A stretch of DNA of 11,288 nt from an uncultured Porphyromonadaceae bacterium (GCA_902461565.1 CABPYL010000056.1:1-11288), one strand, 5' to 3'; counted from the first letter of the stretch, positions 1-6,651 are shown. The notes: generated by a model from the letters alone, not told the origin. Numbers and translations: made by a program.

Positions 1-489
1 AAAGCGATTTATTTTTTGATTATGCTTTTTGTTTCCTTAAGTGTATATGGTAAGGGAATTAAAAAATATCAGAAGGAAGATTTGGAAGCTATCAAGATGG
101 CTTACAATATTCTGAAGGTTTATTATCCTTCAGATAATGAACTATGTGTAGCAGACTCGATTTACGATCATGAATGGTATGGTTTCATCGATATGGTTGA
201 TGACAAAACCAGCCAGAAACTTGAATCTTTTAGAATAGAAAAAAAATATGTTTGGGATGAACCGGTTTATTCAAAACAGCTTTTTCGCATATTTGGTCCG
301 GAAAACAAGAATTGCAAATATGTAGCAGAATTTTCAGAGCCTTATAACCAAATGATAAGATGTGATATTCTACCGATAGACAGAAAAGTAGGCATGTCCG
401 GTGCTCCAAGAATAAATGTTTTTCTTTTCCGTTATGACGATAATGGAGAAATTTACCAGACCTCCAAAATAATACGCCATATAAATTAA
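1..489 (+). CDS. Secreted orphan protein, 5' end cut by the window edge
   Basis: The reading frame is open from base 1 and ends at TAA 487-489, so the gene very likely starts a few codons before the window; ATG at 22 and TTG at 16 lie inside the hydrophobic stretch. The visible N-terminus (KAIYFLIMLFVSLSVYG) looks like the core of a signal peptide, so the protein is probably exported to the periplasm or surface. The mature part, about 140 residues, is rich in charged and aromatic residues (DHEWYGFIDM, KKYVWDEP) and has three scattered cysteines. I recognise no family or catalytic motif. The DNA is clearly more AT-rich than the genes from 1551 onward, which fits an accessory or transferred block with the SUKH gene downstream. 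A role as effector-associated or immunity protein is only a guess from that neighbourhood. Confidence 0.75.
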   Translation, partial: KAIYFLIMLFVSLSVYGKGIKKYQKEDLEAIKMAYNILKVYYPSDNELCVADSIYDHEWYGFIDMVDDKTSQKLESFRIEKKYVWDEPVYSKQLFRIFGPENKNCKYVAEFSEPYNQMIRCDILPIDRKVGMSGAPRINVFLFRYDDNGEIYQTSKIIRHIN

Positions 490-570
490 TTGAATTCCTT
501 TACAAACTCCGTCTCGGCATAAACATCGGCAGTACATATTAAACGATGCGATTTTAAGCTACTTTTTATA

Positions 571-578
571 TACATTTG
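571..578 (+). promoter_or_regulatory. Possible -7 promoter element ahead of the 602 ORF
   Basis: TACATTTG matches the Bacteroidetes -7 consensus TAnnTTTG and would start transcription near 585, about 17 nt before the ATG at 602. No good -33 TTG lies at the expected distance, so this is weak. Confidence 0.3.
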
Positions 579-601
579 TCGCTGTTGTCATCCCGTCTTC
601 C

Positions 602-856
602 ATGAAAAGCCGTAGTCTGCTTTTTATCTTGGTCTTATTGCTCTCGTGGGTTGCTTCCGCGGGACACACGGGACTGTCGTGCGGAGGTCATGCCGTAAGG
701 TATGCCGATGCGGTCGCAGACCGCTCCAAACCCCGAAATAAGCCTTTCAGGCGTTTTCGGGGATATGCAGCTAATCTCAGTTTTCCCAAATGGAATACAC
801 CGACCGGCAAATCTTTCTGCTTGGTAATGACCCCAGCCAACGCAACCCCTATGTAG
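602..856 (+). CDS. Doubtful small signal-peptide ORF (84 aa)
   Basis: The ORF runs from ATG 602 to TAG 854-856. Residues 1-20 form a convincing signal peptide: basic start MKSR, hydrophobic LLFILVLLLSWV, then an ASA cleavage site. The rest (HAVRYADAVADRSKPRNKPF onward) is basic, low in complexity and unlike any family I know. The sequence is much more GC-rich than the genes on either side. Bases 718-732 encode DRSKP and recur exactly, in the same reading register, at the 3' end of the SUKH gene. Two hairpins (710-724 and 731-762) sit inside the ORF. The opposite strand is also open across 688-879. It may be a real small exported protein, a decayed gene fragment, or part of a noncoding element read by chance. 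Confidence 0.35.
   Translation: MKSRSLLFILVLLLSWVASAGHTGLSCGGHAVRYADAVADRSKPRNKPFRRFRGYAANLSFPKWNTPTGKSFCLVMTPANATPM
710..762. repeat. Two adjacent inverted repeats
   Basis: GCGGTC (710-715) pairs with GACCGC (719-724) around a GCA loop. CCCCGAAA (731-738) pairs with TTTCGGGG (755-762), enclosing a nested GCCT/AGGC stem (742-745/749-752). Neither is followed by a T-run on the plus strand, so they do not look like intrinsic terminators. They could be RNA structure or the ends of a small repeat element. Confidence 0.5.
718..732 (+). repeat. 15-bp direct repeat, copy 1
   Basis: AGACCGCTCCAAACC occurs here and again at 1449-1463, about 730 bp downstream. In both places it is read as DRSKP in the plus-strand ORF. 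This copy lies at the foot of a hairpin. Confidence 0.7.
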
Positions 857-885
857 TACACAACAAACAAATAAATCAAAATATT

Positions 886-1482
886 ATGGCACAGTATGAC
901 GATGTCAATGACCTGCTTCTTAAATTATCTTATTTAGGGTTTGAAAAAGACAAGTATACAGGAGCAATCCTGATAGGAAAGGATCCCAATCCGCTCTACC
1001 GGAACGGTTGGTTAAACTACACATATCCTACCGTTACCTCAGTTGAAATAGATAAGATAGAAGATGCTACAAAGAAAACGGTACCCGCTTCGTATGTCCA
1101 GTTTATTACGGAATATTCTAACGGTTTGAAGGTTTTAGGCAACACTTTATGTCTTTTTGGCTATAGATACAATTACATCAGAGACAGGGAACATATGCGA
1201 CAGCCATACAGCATAATAGAGGTTAACAAGTATAAATACGAGAGACCTCTCAACGCCGAAAAGGATATGTTTTTTATCGGTGCTTACGGGTGGGACGGCT
1301 CTCACTTGTATATGACACCCGATCAGAGAGTCCATTTTTGCAGGAGGAACGATTCTCAGAGTCTGATTTCATGGGATTCGCTTCACTCCATGCTAATCAG
1401 CGAAATAGAACGGCTATACCCGCTTTTTGATTCAACCGGCCTCAAGATAGACCGCTCCAAACCAACTACACCCGTGGAGTAA
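886..1482 (+). CDS. SUKH (SMI1/KNR4) family protein, probable immunity protein
   Basis: I place the start at ATG 886, giving 198 aa, because the frame from 790 would overlap the preceding ORF and adds residues with no domain character; A-rich sequence precedes 886. The SUKH core begins near residue 52. It has the family's helix-turn pattern IEDATKKTVPASYVQFITEYSNG (about residues 58-80), then LCLFGY (88-93), and the usual late motif FIGAYGWDGSHLYM (130-143). SUKH proteins commonly act as cytoplasmic immunity proteins against contact-dependent or T6SS/Rhs-type nuclease toxins, and Bacteroidales often carry them in orphan arrays. No toxin is visible in the window. There is no signal peptide, as expected for a cytosolic protein. 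The last residues (KIDRSKPTTPVE) carry the second copy of the 15-bp repeat. The family call is firm; the immunity role is inferred from the family. Confidence 0.8.
   Translation: MAQYDDVNDLLLKLSYLGFEKDKYTGAILIGKDPNPLYRNGWLNYTYPTVTSVEIDKIEDATKKTVPASYVQFITEYSNGLKVLGNTLCLFGYRYNYIRDREHMRQPYSIIEVNKYKYERPLNAEKDMFFIGAYGWDGSHLYMTPDQRVHFCRRNDSQSLISWDSLHSMLISEIERLYPLFDSTGLKIDRSKPTTPVE
1449..1463 (+). repeat. 15-bp direct repeat, copy 2
   Basis: Exact second copy of the repeat at 718-732, encoding DRSKP close to the C-terminus of the SUKH protein. Confidence 0.7.
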
Positions 1483-1483
1483 G

Positions 1484-1539
1484 ACAGACATAACACCGAA
1501 AAGCCGCCTGTGCGGGCGGCTTTTCAGTGTTATGTCTGT
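1484..1539. terminator. Strong bidirectional terminator
   Basis: A very long hairpin lies between the converging SUKH and ompA genes. ACAGACATAACAC (1484-1496) pairs with 1527-1539, and GAAAAGCCGCC (1498-1508) pairs with 1515-1525. There is one mismatch (1497/1526) and a six-base loop. The GC core is flanked by AAAA on one side and TTTT on the other, so it can work as an intrinsic terminator in both directions. It begins 1 nt after the SUKH stop codon and ends 11 nt before the ompA stop. Confidence 0.93.
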
Positions 1540-1550
1540 TATGTATTGTT

Positions 1551-2762
1551 TTACTGGGCGTTGAAGATTACGATACGGTTCCAGTTGTTCTCGCTGTAGG
1601 GCTGTACGTCGGAACCTTCGGCCTGCATTGTCAGACGGTCGGGGTTGATGCCGTACTTGTTGGTGAGCTCGTCGTAAACTGCCTGTGCGCGGCGCTGCGA
1701 AAGTTTCATGTTGTAGGCGCTTGTGCCGGTGTCCTTGTCAGCGTAGCCAACAATTGCAACATTCTGGTCGGGGTTGGCCTGCATCCACTGTGCCACGTTG
1801 TAGATGTTAACCTGCTCGGTGGAAGCGATTTTTGCCGAATTGATACGGAAGCGTACGGTTGCCATAAGTGGTGCGGGAGCAGTCTCTACAACTTCGGCCA
1901 CCTCGACTTCGGGACACGGTTCACGGTTTTCGGCTACTGCAAGGGCGGCACTGGTTGTTGCGAGGGCTGCGCGGAGGTCGTTGACCTGATTGTTGAGATT
2001 GCTTACGTAGCCGACATAGTCGCAGGGGTTATATGACCTGTAATCGCGGCCACCGAAAGTGATTGTGAAACCGCCGTTAACGGTAACATTGATGTCGAAG
2101 GGACGGCCATAGGCTACGTTGTTGAAGTTGTCGCCATAGAAACCGGCACGTCCTTCTGCAAAGAAATCTACATATTTGCAAAGGCGGAAACGAAGCTGAA
2201 TACCTGCCGATACGGGCATCGTCCACGAGTTTGTCTTCTTGCCGCCGCCATCATGACGAACATTTTCCACAGTCGACGGACGGAAGTTCCATGCATATGT
2301 GCCCCCGAGACCTACAAACGGTATGATTGAGAACACACGCTTGCTGTTGACACCGCCAAGCGAGTTGAACATATCCCACATGAAATCCAGATTGGCGTTT
2401 ACATAGTTAAAGCGTGCCATGTAGCCGTCGATATCGTAGTGGAGAGGACCTCCGTTAAAAGCCAGACGCCATCCTACATAGGGAGAGAACCATTTACCGA
2501 AACCGAAATTATAGTTAGCGGTGAAATGAGCTGAGCGGTCGCCGCTTTTATCGCGACCCTCGAAGAAGGGAACTGCGACGCCGGCGCCAAACTGTATGAA
2601 CCAGTTGTCGGATTTGTCTACATAATAGCGCGTCGTGCAGGGGACGTCGGTAATGACTGCCGTTTCTTCTTCAACGACAACGGCGTCCTGAGCGCTGGCG
2701 GCAAATGCGGGCACCAAAAGTGCGCAACATGCTGCTGTGGTGAATAAAACGTTCTTTTTCAT
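1551..2762 (-). CDS. OmpA-family outer membrane protein
   Basis: 403 aa, ATG at 2762, stop at 1551. Residues 1-24 are a signal peptide (MKKNVLFTTAACCALLVPAF, then AASAQ). Residues of about 45-230 are rich in alternating aromatic and polar segments typical of an outer-membrane barrel (WFIQFGAGVAVPFFEG, FNYVNANLDFMW, GGFTITFGGRDY). Residues of about 240-290 form a linker with a short coiled-coil-like stretch (VSNLNNQVNDLRAALATT). The OmpA peptidoglycan-binding domain fills about 300-403: MATVRFRINSAKI, then GYADKDTGTSAYNMKLSQRRAQAV, which contains the Asp and the LSxRRA Arg that normally bind diaminopimelate. It should anchor the outer membrane to the cell wall. It is transcribed alone from a promoter near 3000 with a long leader. 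The family call is secure; no exact gene name is claimed. Confidence 0.95.
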   Translation of the reverse strand: MKKNVLFTTAACCALLVPAFAASAQDAVVVEEETAVITDVPCTTRYYVDKSDNWFIQFGAGVAVPFFEGRDKSGDRSAHFTANYNFGFGKWFSPYVGWRLAFNGGPLHYDIDGYMARFNYVNANLDFMWDMFNSLGGVNSKRVFSIIPFVGLGGTYAWNFRPSTVENVRHDGGGKKTNSWTMPVSAGIQLRFRLCKYVDFFAEGRAGFYGDNFNNVAYGRPFDINVTVNGGFTITFGGRDYRSYNPCDYVGYVSNLNNQVNDLRAALATTSAALAVAENREPCPEVEVAEVVETAPAPLMATVRFRINSAKIASTEQVNIYNVAQWMQANPDQNVAIVGYADKDTGTSAYNMKLSQRRAQAVYDELTNKYGINPDRLTMQAEGSDVQPYSENNWNRIVIFNAQ

Positions 2763-2990
2763 TTTGGTTACAAATTAATCAGTTAGACTTTAGTTGATTC
2801 TACATTATTTGTGAAGAAAGACCGACTCGCTGCCGGGTTACTTTCGGTCCCGGCCACATCCCGTTGTGTTCTTCCTGCCGGTTTCGAAAATACAACATTG
2901 CATTTGTAATCTTTGTTCAAAAACAGTAAGACTACAGCAGATTATTTAACATTTTAAGAAGTACATATAGAGTCTTTTGGGGCTAAGTTG
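2763..2990 (-). promoter_or_regulatory. Long structured 5' leader of ompA
   Basis: If transcription starts from the promoter at 2997-3027, the ompA mRNA has about 230 untranslated bases. The leader can fold. GAAGAA (2813-2818) pairs with TTCTTC (2869-2874), enclosing CCGGG/CCCGG (2833-2837/2849-2853). An alternative pairing GACCG/CGGTC (2820-2824/2845-2849) competes with the inner stem because both use base 2849. This could affect mRNA stability or regulation. The start and the folding are inferred. I see no known riboswitch and no ORF I would trust in it. Confidence 0.45.
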
Positions 2991-2996
2991 GTTAAA

Positions 2997-3027
2997 CAAA
3001 GTTAATTTACGAGATTTTCTGCCCCAA
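2997..3027 (-). promoter_or_regulatory. ompA promoter
   Basis: On the minus strand, TAACTTTG (3004-2997) matches the Bacteroidetes -7 box TAnnTTTG. TTG at 3027-3025, within TTTTGG, gives a -33 box 20 bp upstream, within the usual 19-21 bp spacing for this sigma-ABfr type promoter. Predicted start is near 2990. Confidence 0.65.
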
Positions 3028-3029
3028 AA

Positions 3030-3047
3030 TTATGTTGTACAACATAA
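3030..3047. promoter_or_regulatory. 18-bp perfect palindrome, candidate operator
   Basis: TTATGTTGTACAACATAA is a perfect inverted repeat with no spacer. It begins 3 bp upstream of the -33 box of the ompA promoter and ends 6 bp before a plus-strand -7-like box (3054-3061). The position and symmetry suggest a binding site for a dimeric regulator acting on the divergent ompA/dusB region. The regulator is unknown. Confidence 0.55.
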
Positions 3048-3053
3048 AAAGTA

Positions 3054-3061
3054 TAACTTTG
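3054..3061 (+). promoter_or_regulatory. Possible upstream plus-strand -7 element
   Basis: TAACTTTG fits TAnnTTTG. The nearest TTG (3035-3037, inside the palindrome) is only 16 bp away, shorter than usual. If active it would make a leader of about 200 nt before dusB or a short RNA. Confidence 0.3.
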
Positions 3062-3233
3062 CATCAGTTTTTCATGGTATTAGATTTAAGGTGAAAAGAT
3101 TATTCGTCGGGATGACGGATAATTTTTTTATTATCACTACCGAAGTGACTGCGCGGTACTGAAAAAAATGTACAAATAGTTCACAATTTTGGTCTGTTTA
3201 ACCCAAAGCCTCGGCAATATGGCATATTTTGTG

Positions 3234-3241
3234 TAATTTTG
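3234..3241 (+). promoter_or_regulatory. Likely -7 element of the dusB operon
   Basis: TAATTTTG matches TAnnTTTG and would start transcription near 3248, 24 nt before the ATG at 3272. No clear -33 TTG is seen at the expected distance. Its presence argues against the TTG at 3239 as a start codon, since that would lie inside the promoter. Confidence 0.5.
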
Positions 3242-3271
3242 TACCCGAAAAAAATCTGGAAATTCATCGCA

Positions 3272-4285
3272 ATGAGAATCGGCAATATAGATCTTGGGGA
3301 CAAGCCCGTCATGCTCGCACCAATGGAGGACGTTACAGACGCCTCGTTCAGGCTGATATGCAAGGAACAGGGCGCCGACATGACGTATACCGAGTTTGTA
3401 TCCGCCGATGCCCTTATCCGCAACATCGCCGCCACCACCCGCAAGCTGCACATAAGCGACGCTGAAAGGCCTACTGCCATACAGATTTACGGGCGCGAGG
3501 TAGAGCCGATGGTTGAAGCCGCCAAAATTGTGGAACAGGCCGCCCCCGACATCCTTGATATAAATTTCGGATGCCCTGTAAAAAAGGTTGCAGGTAAAGG
3601 TGCCGGAGCAGGTATGCTTCGCGACATTCCAAAGATGCTGGATATAACACGCGCCGTTGTCGGTGCCGTAAAGATTCCCGTAACTGTAAAGACACGTCTG
3701 GGCTGGGACTGCAACAGTAAGATTATTGTAACGCTTGCCGAACAGCTGCAGGACTGCGGCATACAGGCCATCACCGTACACGGGCGCACACGCTCGCAGA
3801 TGTACACCGGAGAGGCCGACTGGACCGAAATTGCAAAGATAAAAGAGAATCCACGGCTCCACATTCCCGTGATAGGCAACGGCGACATCACCACTCCTCA
3901 AAAACTAAAGGAGGCCTTCGAGCGTTATGGAATTGACGGCGTGATGGTTGGGCGGGCAAGCATTGGAGCACCGTGGATATTCCGCGAAATGACGTCGTTG
4001 CTTCGCAAAGGAAGTGTGGAACAGATTCCGGTAGCCGAAAAATTCGCCCTGCTGCGCCGGCAGATACGCGAAAGTGTCGAACGTATCGACGAATACCGCG
4101 GCATTCTGCACATACGCCGCCACCTCGCGGCATCGCCGCTGTTCAAAAGCATTCCCGGATTCCGTCCCACAAGAATCGAGATGCTGAAAGCATCAACCAT
4201 TGACGAGCTTGAAGCAATACTCTCTAAAATAGAGAATGAAATCCTCCCTTCACTTCAGCAAACTGACGAAAACATACCTCTATAA
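3272..4285 (+). CDS. dusB: tRNA-dihydrouridine synthase B
   Basis: 337 aa from ATG 3272; the frame continues upstream to TTG 3239, but that lies in the promoter and the family normally begins with an MxIG-type start. The enzyme uses FMN and NADPH to reduce specific uridines in the tRNA D-loop. The TIM-barrel motifs are all present: FMN-binding MLAPMEDVTDASFR (14-27), TEFVSADAL (40-48), QIYG (71-74), the signature DINFGCPVKKV with catalytic Cys101, the KTRLGW strand (140-145), VHGRTRSQMYTGEADW (169-184), and the phosphate-binding IPVIGNGDI (198-206) and GVMVGRASIGAPW (223-235). The C-terminal helical tRNA-binding region follows (about 245-337). Length is normal for the family. It heads an apparent operon, with only 9 bp before the next gene. 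Confidence 0.96.
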   Translation: MRIGNIDLGDKPVMLAPMEDVTDASFRLICKEQGADMTYTEFVSADALIRNIAATTRKLHISDAERPTAIQIYGREVEPMVEAAKIVEQAAPDILDINFGCPVKKVAGKGAGAGMLRDIPKMLDITRAVVGAVKIPVTVKTRLGWDCNSKIIVTLAEQLQDCGIQAITVHGRTRSQMYTGEADWTEIAKIKENPRLHIPVIGNGDITTPQKLKEAFERYGIDGVMVGRASIGAPWIFREMTSLLRKGSVEQIPVAEKFALLRRQIRESVERIDEYRGILHIRRHLAASPLFKSIPGFRPTRIEMLKASTIDELEAILSKIENEILPSLQQTDENIPL

Positions 4286-4294
4286 TATAGATTT

Positions 4295-5026
4295 ATGAAA
4301 AAGATATTATTCACCGCATTACTGTTGTTCACAGCCGCCTTCGCATGGGCTGCCGAACCGGAAGTCTTCAGAATAGACGTGCACAACTTCAGCAATCTCA
4401 CTGTAGTGGACGGCGTGCCGGTGGACTATCATGCCCTGCCCGACTCTGCCGGGTGGGCCGTTTTCGTATGCCCGCCCGAAGTGGCGAAGGAAATAAGCTT
4501 CACCAACGAGAAGGACCACCTTACCATACGTACCACTGCCGAGGAAACGCCTATTATCGGAGTACCACGCGTAAGAGTATATTCCACCACCCTTAACCGA
4601 GTGGAGAACAGCGGCGACTCGCTGGTGCGGATATTCTCTCCGGCACCCGTAAAAACTCTCAAGGCACGCCAGATAGGCAACGGCACTCTGGAAATAGTGT
4701 CGATTGTCGCCGACGAAGTCGACGCTGGCGTAACAGCCGGCAACGGCACTCTGGCCATGAGCGGCAAAGCCGGCAAGGTAAAAATCAACAACGTGAGTAC
4801 CGGTCCCGTTTCCGCCCGCGACCTTACAGCGGCAAACATCAGTTGCTTTATCTTTGGATCGGGAAACATAGAATGTACTCCTTCGGAAACACTGAAAGTA
4901 TATGGCGCCGGCACCGGAAAAGTGATATATCACGGCACTCCGAAAGTTTCCAGACGCGGAATAGGTGTAAAAGTACTATCAGCCGAAAAACACGATGCGG
5001 CATATATCGGCAATAAATACAGATAG
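4295..5026 (+). CDS. GIN-domain (DUF2807) exported protein
   Basis: 243 aa. Residues 1-20 are a signal peptide (MKKILFTALLLFTAAFAWAA), so the protein is periplasmic or exposed. The rest matches the head GIN-domain family (DUF2807), common in Bacteroidetes: an opening VDVxxF-like strand with the sequence FSNLTVVDGVPVDYH (about 32-46), an I/L-T-I strand (KDHLTIRTT), and then a ladder of short repeated strands rich in G, N, S and V (GNGTLEIVSIVADEVDAGVT, GNGTLAMSGKAGKVKINNVS, GSGNIECTP, GAGTGKVIYHG) as expected of a right-handed beta-helix. Its function is unknown; related proteins are described as putative adhesin-like. It starts 9 bp after dusB and is probably co-transcribed. Confidence 0.82.
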   Translation: MKKILFTALLLFTAAFAWAAEPEVFRIDVHNFSNLTVVDGVPVDYHALPDSAGWAVFVCPPEVAKEISFTNEKDHLTIRTTAEETPIIGVPRVRVYSTTLNRVENSGDSLVRIFSPAPVKTLKARQIGNGTLEIVSIVADEVDAGVTAGNGTLAMSGKAGKVKINNVSTGPVSARDLTAANISCFIFGSGNIECTPSETLKVYGAGTGKVIYHGTPKVSRRGIGVKVLSAEKHDAAYIGNKYR

Positions 5027-5105
5027 CCGTCGTTATAGATACATAACGTAAAACCAGGTCGATATCGCACACAGCCATAACTTAAAGACACGTACGGCCC
5101 ACTCG

Positions 5106-6548
5106 TTGAAGTGGAACCTTGTAGATAAACTGTCCACGCAGATTTTATACGCGGTCACCGGCATTGTGCTTGCACGCGTGCTCAGCCAGGAAGATTTCGG
5201 CCTCGTAGGTGCTTTGCTCGTTTTTCAGGCTTTCGCCTCTCTGCTTGTAGACAGCGGTTTCTCCTTCGCCCTGCTTCAGCGCCGCAGCCCCACGCGCCTG
5301 GACTACTCCACTGTCCTGTGGTTCAACATCGGCGTAGCTGTGGCGGCATACATCATACTGTTCGCCGGGGCGCCACTCATAGCCGTCATGTTTCAGAATG
5401 ATATGCGCCTCGTGCCTTTGGCGAGGGTAATGTTTCTGTGCATAATTTTCAACGCATCGGCTATCGTACAGACCAACCGGCTGATGAAGGCAATGGACGT
5501 GCGCATGGTGGCGGCATCCAACTCACTCGGGCTTTTCTTAGGTGCCGTGGCCGGTATATGGCTGGCACTTGCCGGATACGGCGCATGGGCGCTGGTATGG
5601 CAGAGTGTTATAATCGCTGCCGTAAAGACCGCCGTGCTGTGGACAACAAGCCGATGGCGTCCGCTGTGGCGCTTCTCGTGGCCTGCTCTGCGTTCTTTTG
5701 CCGGACTTGGCACAAGAATGATGTTACAGTCGCTGCTAAATACCATTTTTCAGAAAATTTACGCCTTTATAATAGGCAACCGGGTAAGCCTCACTGCTTT
5801 GGGCTACTACACGCAGAGCGACAAATGGAGCACGATGGGCACGGCATCTCTATCTCAGGTGTTCACATCGTCGTTCGTACCACCGCTGTCTGCGGTCCAG
5901 CACGATATCATGCGGTTCCGCGGTATGGTGTCTAAAATCAACCGCTTCACCGCCTATATTCTTTTTCCCGCTATGCTGGGACTCATGGCGATGGCCTCAC
6001 CGCTTTTCCACACTCTTTTCGGCACAAAGTGGGATCCATCGATAATCCTGTTCCAGATTCTTCTCCTTCGCGGCATATTTACGGTACTCAACTCACTATA
6101 TAACAACTACATGCTCGCCCTGGGACACGGTACAGCAATAGTAAAGCTCGAAGTAGTGCGCGATACTGCGGCCATAGTTGCCCTTGCCGTTTGTTTTCCC
6201 TTAATGCACCTGTCTTCTCCGGAACAACCTGTTTTAGGAATCGAGATTCTGCTTTGGGGACAACTTGCAGCCACATTCATAACCTGGATAGCTTCACTAA
6301 TCACCGTTGTACGCCTGACAGGTGTCCGCTTCGGCCGATTTATCTCCGACATGCTGCCCTACATCGCCCAGACACTCGTTATCATCCCCGTAGTACTCGC
6401 CGCCGGTAGCCTTTGTTCCACTCCCGCAGCAAAATTATGCGTGGAGATTGCCGTAGCACTCATTATATATATAGGTGGCAACTACACGTTCCGTTCCAGA
6501 ATTCAGAAGGACGTTTTTGCTTACCTGCGTGGCAAACCGGTACTCTGA
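5106..6548 (+). CDS. Wzx-type polysaccharide flippase
   Basis: 480 aa from TTG 5106. This is a polytopic inner membrane protein of the MATE/MVF-like oligosaccharide exporter group (Polysacc_synt_3 type), which moves lipid-linked sugar units across the membrane for lipopolysaccharide or capsule assembly. The N-terminal signature WNLVDKLSTQILYAVTGIVL-ARVLSQEDFGLVGALLVF is typical. Many hydrophobic segments follow, about 12-14 by eye, with family-like elements FSFALLQRR, the SDKWSTMGTASLSQVF loop, and FPAMLGLMAMASPLFHTLFGTKW near residue 280. The true start is uncertain. The frame is open back to the TAA at 5049-5051, and the residues just upstream (NLKTRTAHS) look like the usual start of this family, but no ATG, GTG or TTG precedes them. 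It lies 79 bp after the GIN gene. No glycosyltransferases are nearby. Confidence 0.9.
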   Translation: MKWNLVDKLSTQILYAVTGIVLARVLSQEDFGLVGALLVFQAFASLLVDSGFSFALLQRRSPTRLDYSTVLWFNIGVAVAAYIILFAGAPLIAVMFQNDMRLVPLARVMFLCIIFNASAIVQTNRLMKAMDVRMVAASNSLGLFLGAVAGIWLALAGYGAWALVWQSVIIAAVKTAVLWTTSRWRPLWRFSWPALRSFAGLGTRMMLQSLLNTIFQKIYAFIIGNRVSLTALGYYTQSDKWSTMGTASLSQVFTSSFVPPLSAVQHDIMRFRGMVSKINRFTAYILFPAMLGLMAMASPLFHTLFGTKWDPSIILFQILLLRGIFTVLNSLYNNYMLALGHGTAIVKLEVVRDTAAIVALAVCFPLMHLSSPEQPVLGIEILLWGQLAATFITWIASLITVVRLTGVRFGRFISDMLPYIAQTLVIIPVVLAAGSLCSTPAAKLCVEIAVALIIYIGGNYTFRSRIQKDVFAYLRGKPVL

Positions 6549-6621
6549 AATTCATCTTAGCCCTATTAGTCTGATTTGTCTAATTTCTTGTGATTGTCAA
6601 AATAAATTTCGGCAAAAAAAT

Positions 6622-6651
6622 TTTGTTTGCAGATTATTTTTGCTAAATTTG
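6622..6651 (+). promoter_or_regulatory. Promoter of the SusE/F-like gene
   Basis: TAAATTTG (6644-6651) is a good -7 box. TTTG (6622-6625) lies 18 bp upstream as a -33 box, slightly short of the usual 19-21. The predicted start near 6658 gives a leader of about 67 nt before ATG 6725. No clear terminator for the flippase gene is visible between 6549 and this promoter. Confidence 0.55.

Noticed and set aside
444..542. Short frame ending KLRLGINIGSTY, like a barrel C-terminus
   Set aside because: Opens only after a stop at 441-443 and overlaps the end of the first gene; the resemblance is too short to mean anything.
790..885. ATG 790 as start of the SUKH gene
   Set aside because: It overlaps the preceding ORF and adds 32 residues without domain character; ATG 886 is preceded by an A-rich region and is a better start.
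1527..2036. 169-codon plus-strand ORF
   Set aside because: Antisense to the OmpA gene; the minus-strand frame has a signal peptide and a clear OmpA domain, and this frame has no family features.
2977..3162. 61-codon plus-strand ORF
   Set aside because: Lies across the divergent promoters and palindrome, has no domain, and its codons do not resemble those of the neighbours.
3239..3271. TTG 3239 as dusB start
   Set aside because: It overlaps the likely -7 promoter box (3234-3241); ATG 3272 fits the family N-terminus and leaves a normal leader.
3137..3901. 254-codon minus-strand ORF
   Set aside because: Antisense to dusB, whose motifs are complete; this frame is a product of the codon bias of dusB.
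4319..4933. 204-codon minus-strand ORF
   Set aside because: Antisense shadow of the GIN-domain gene, no recognisable domain.
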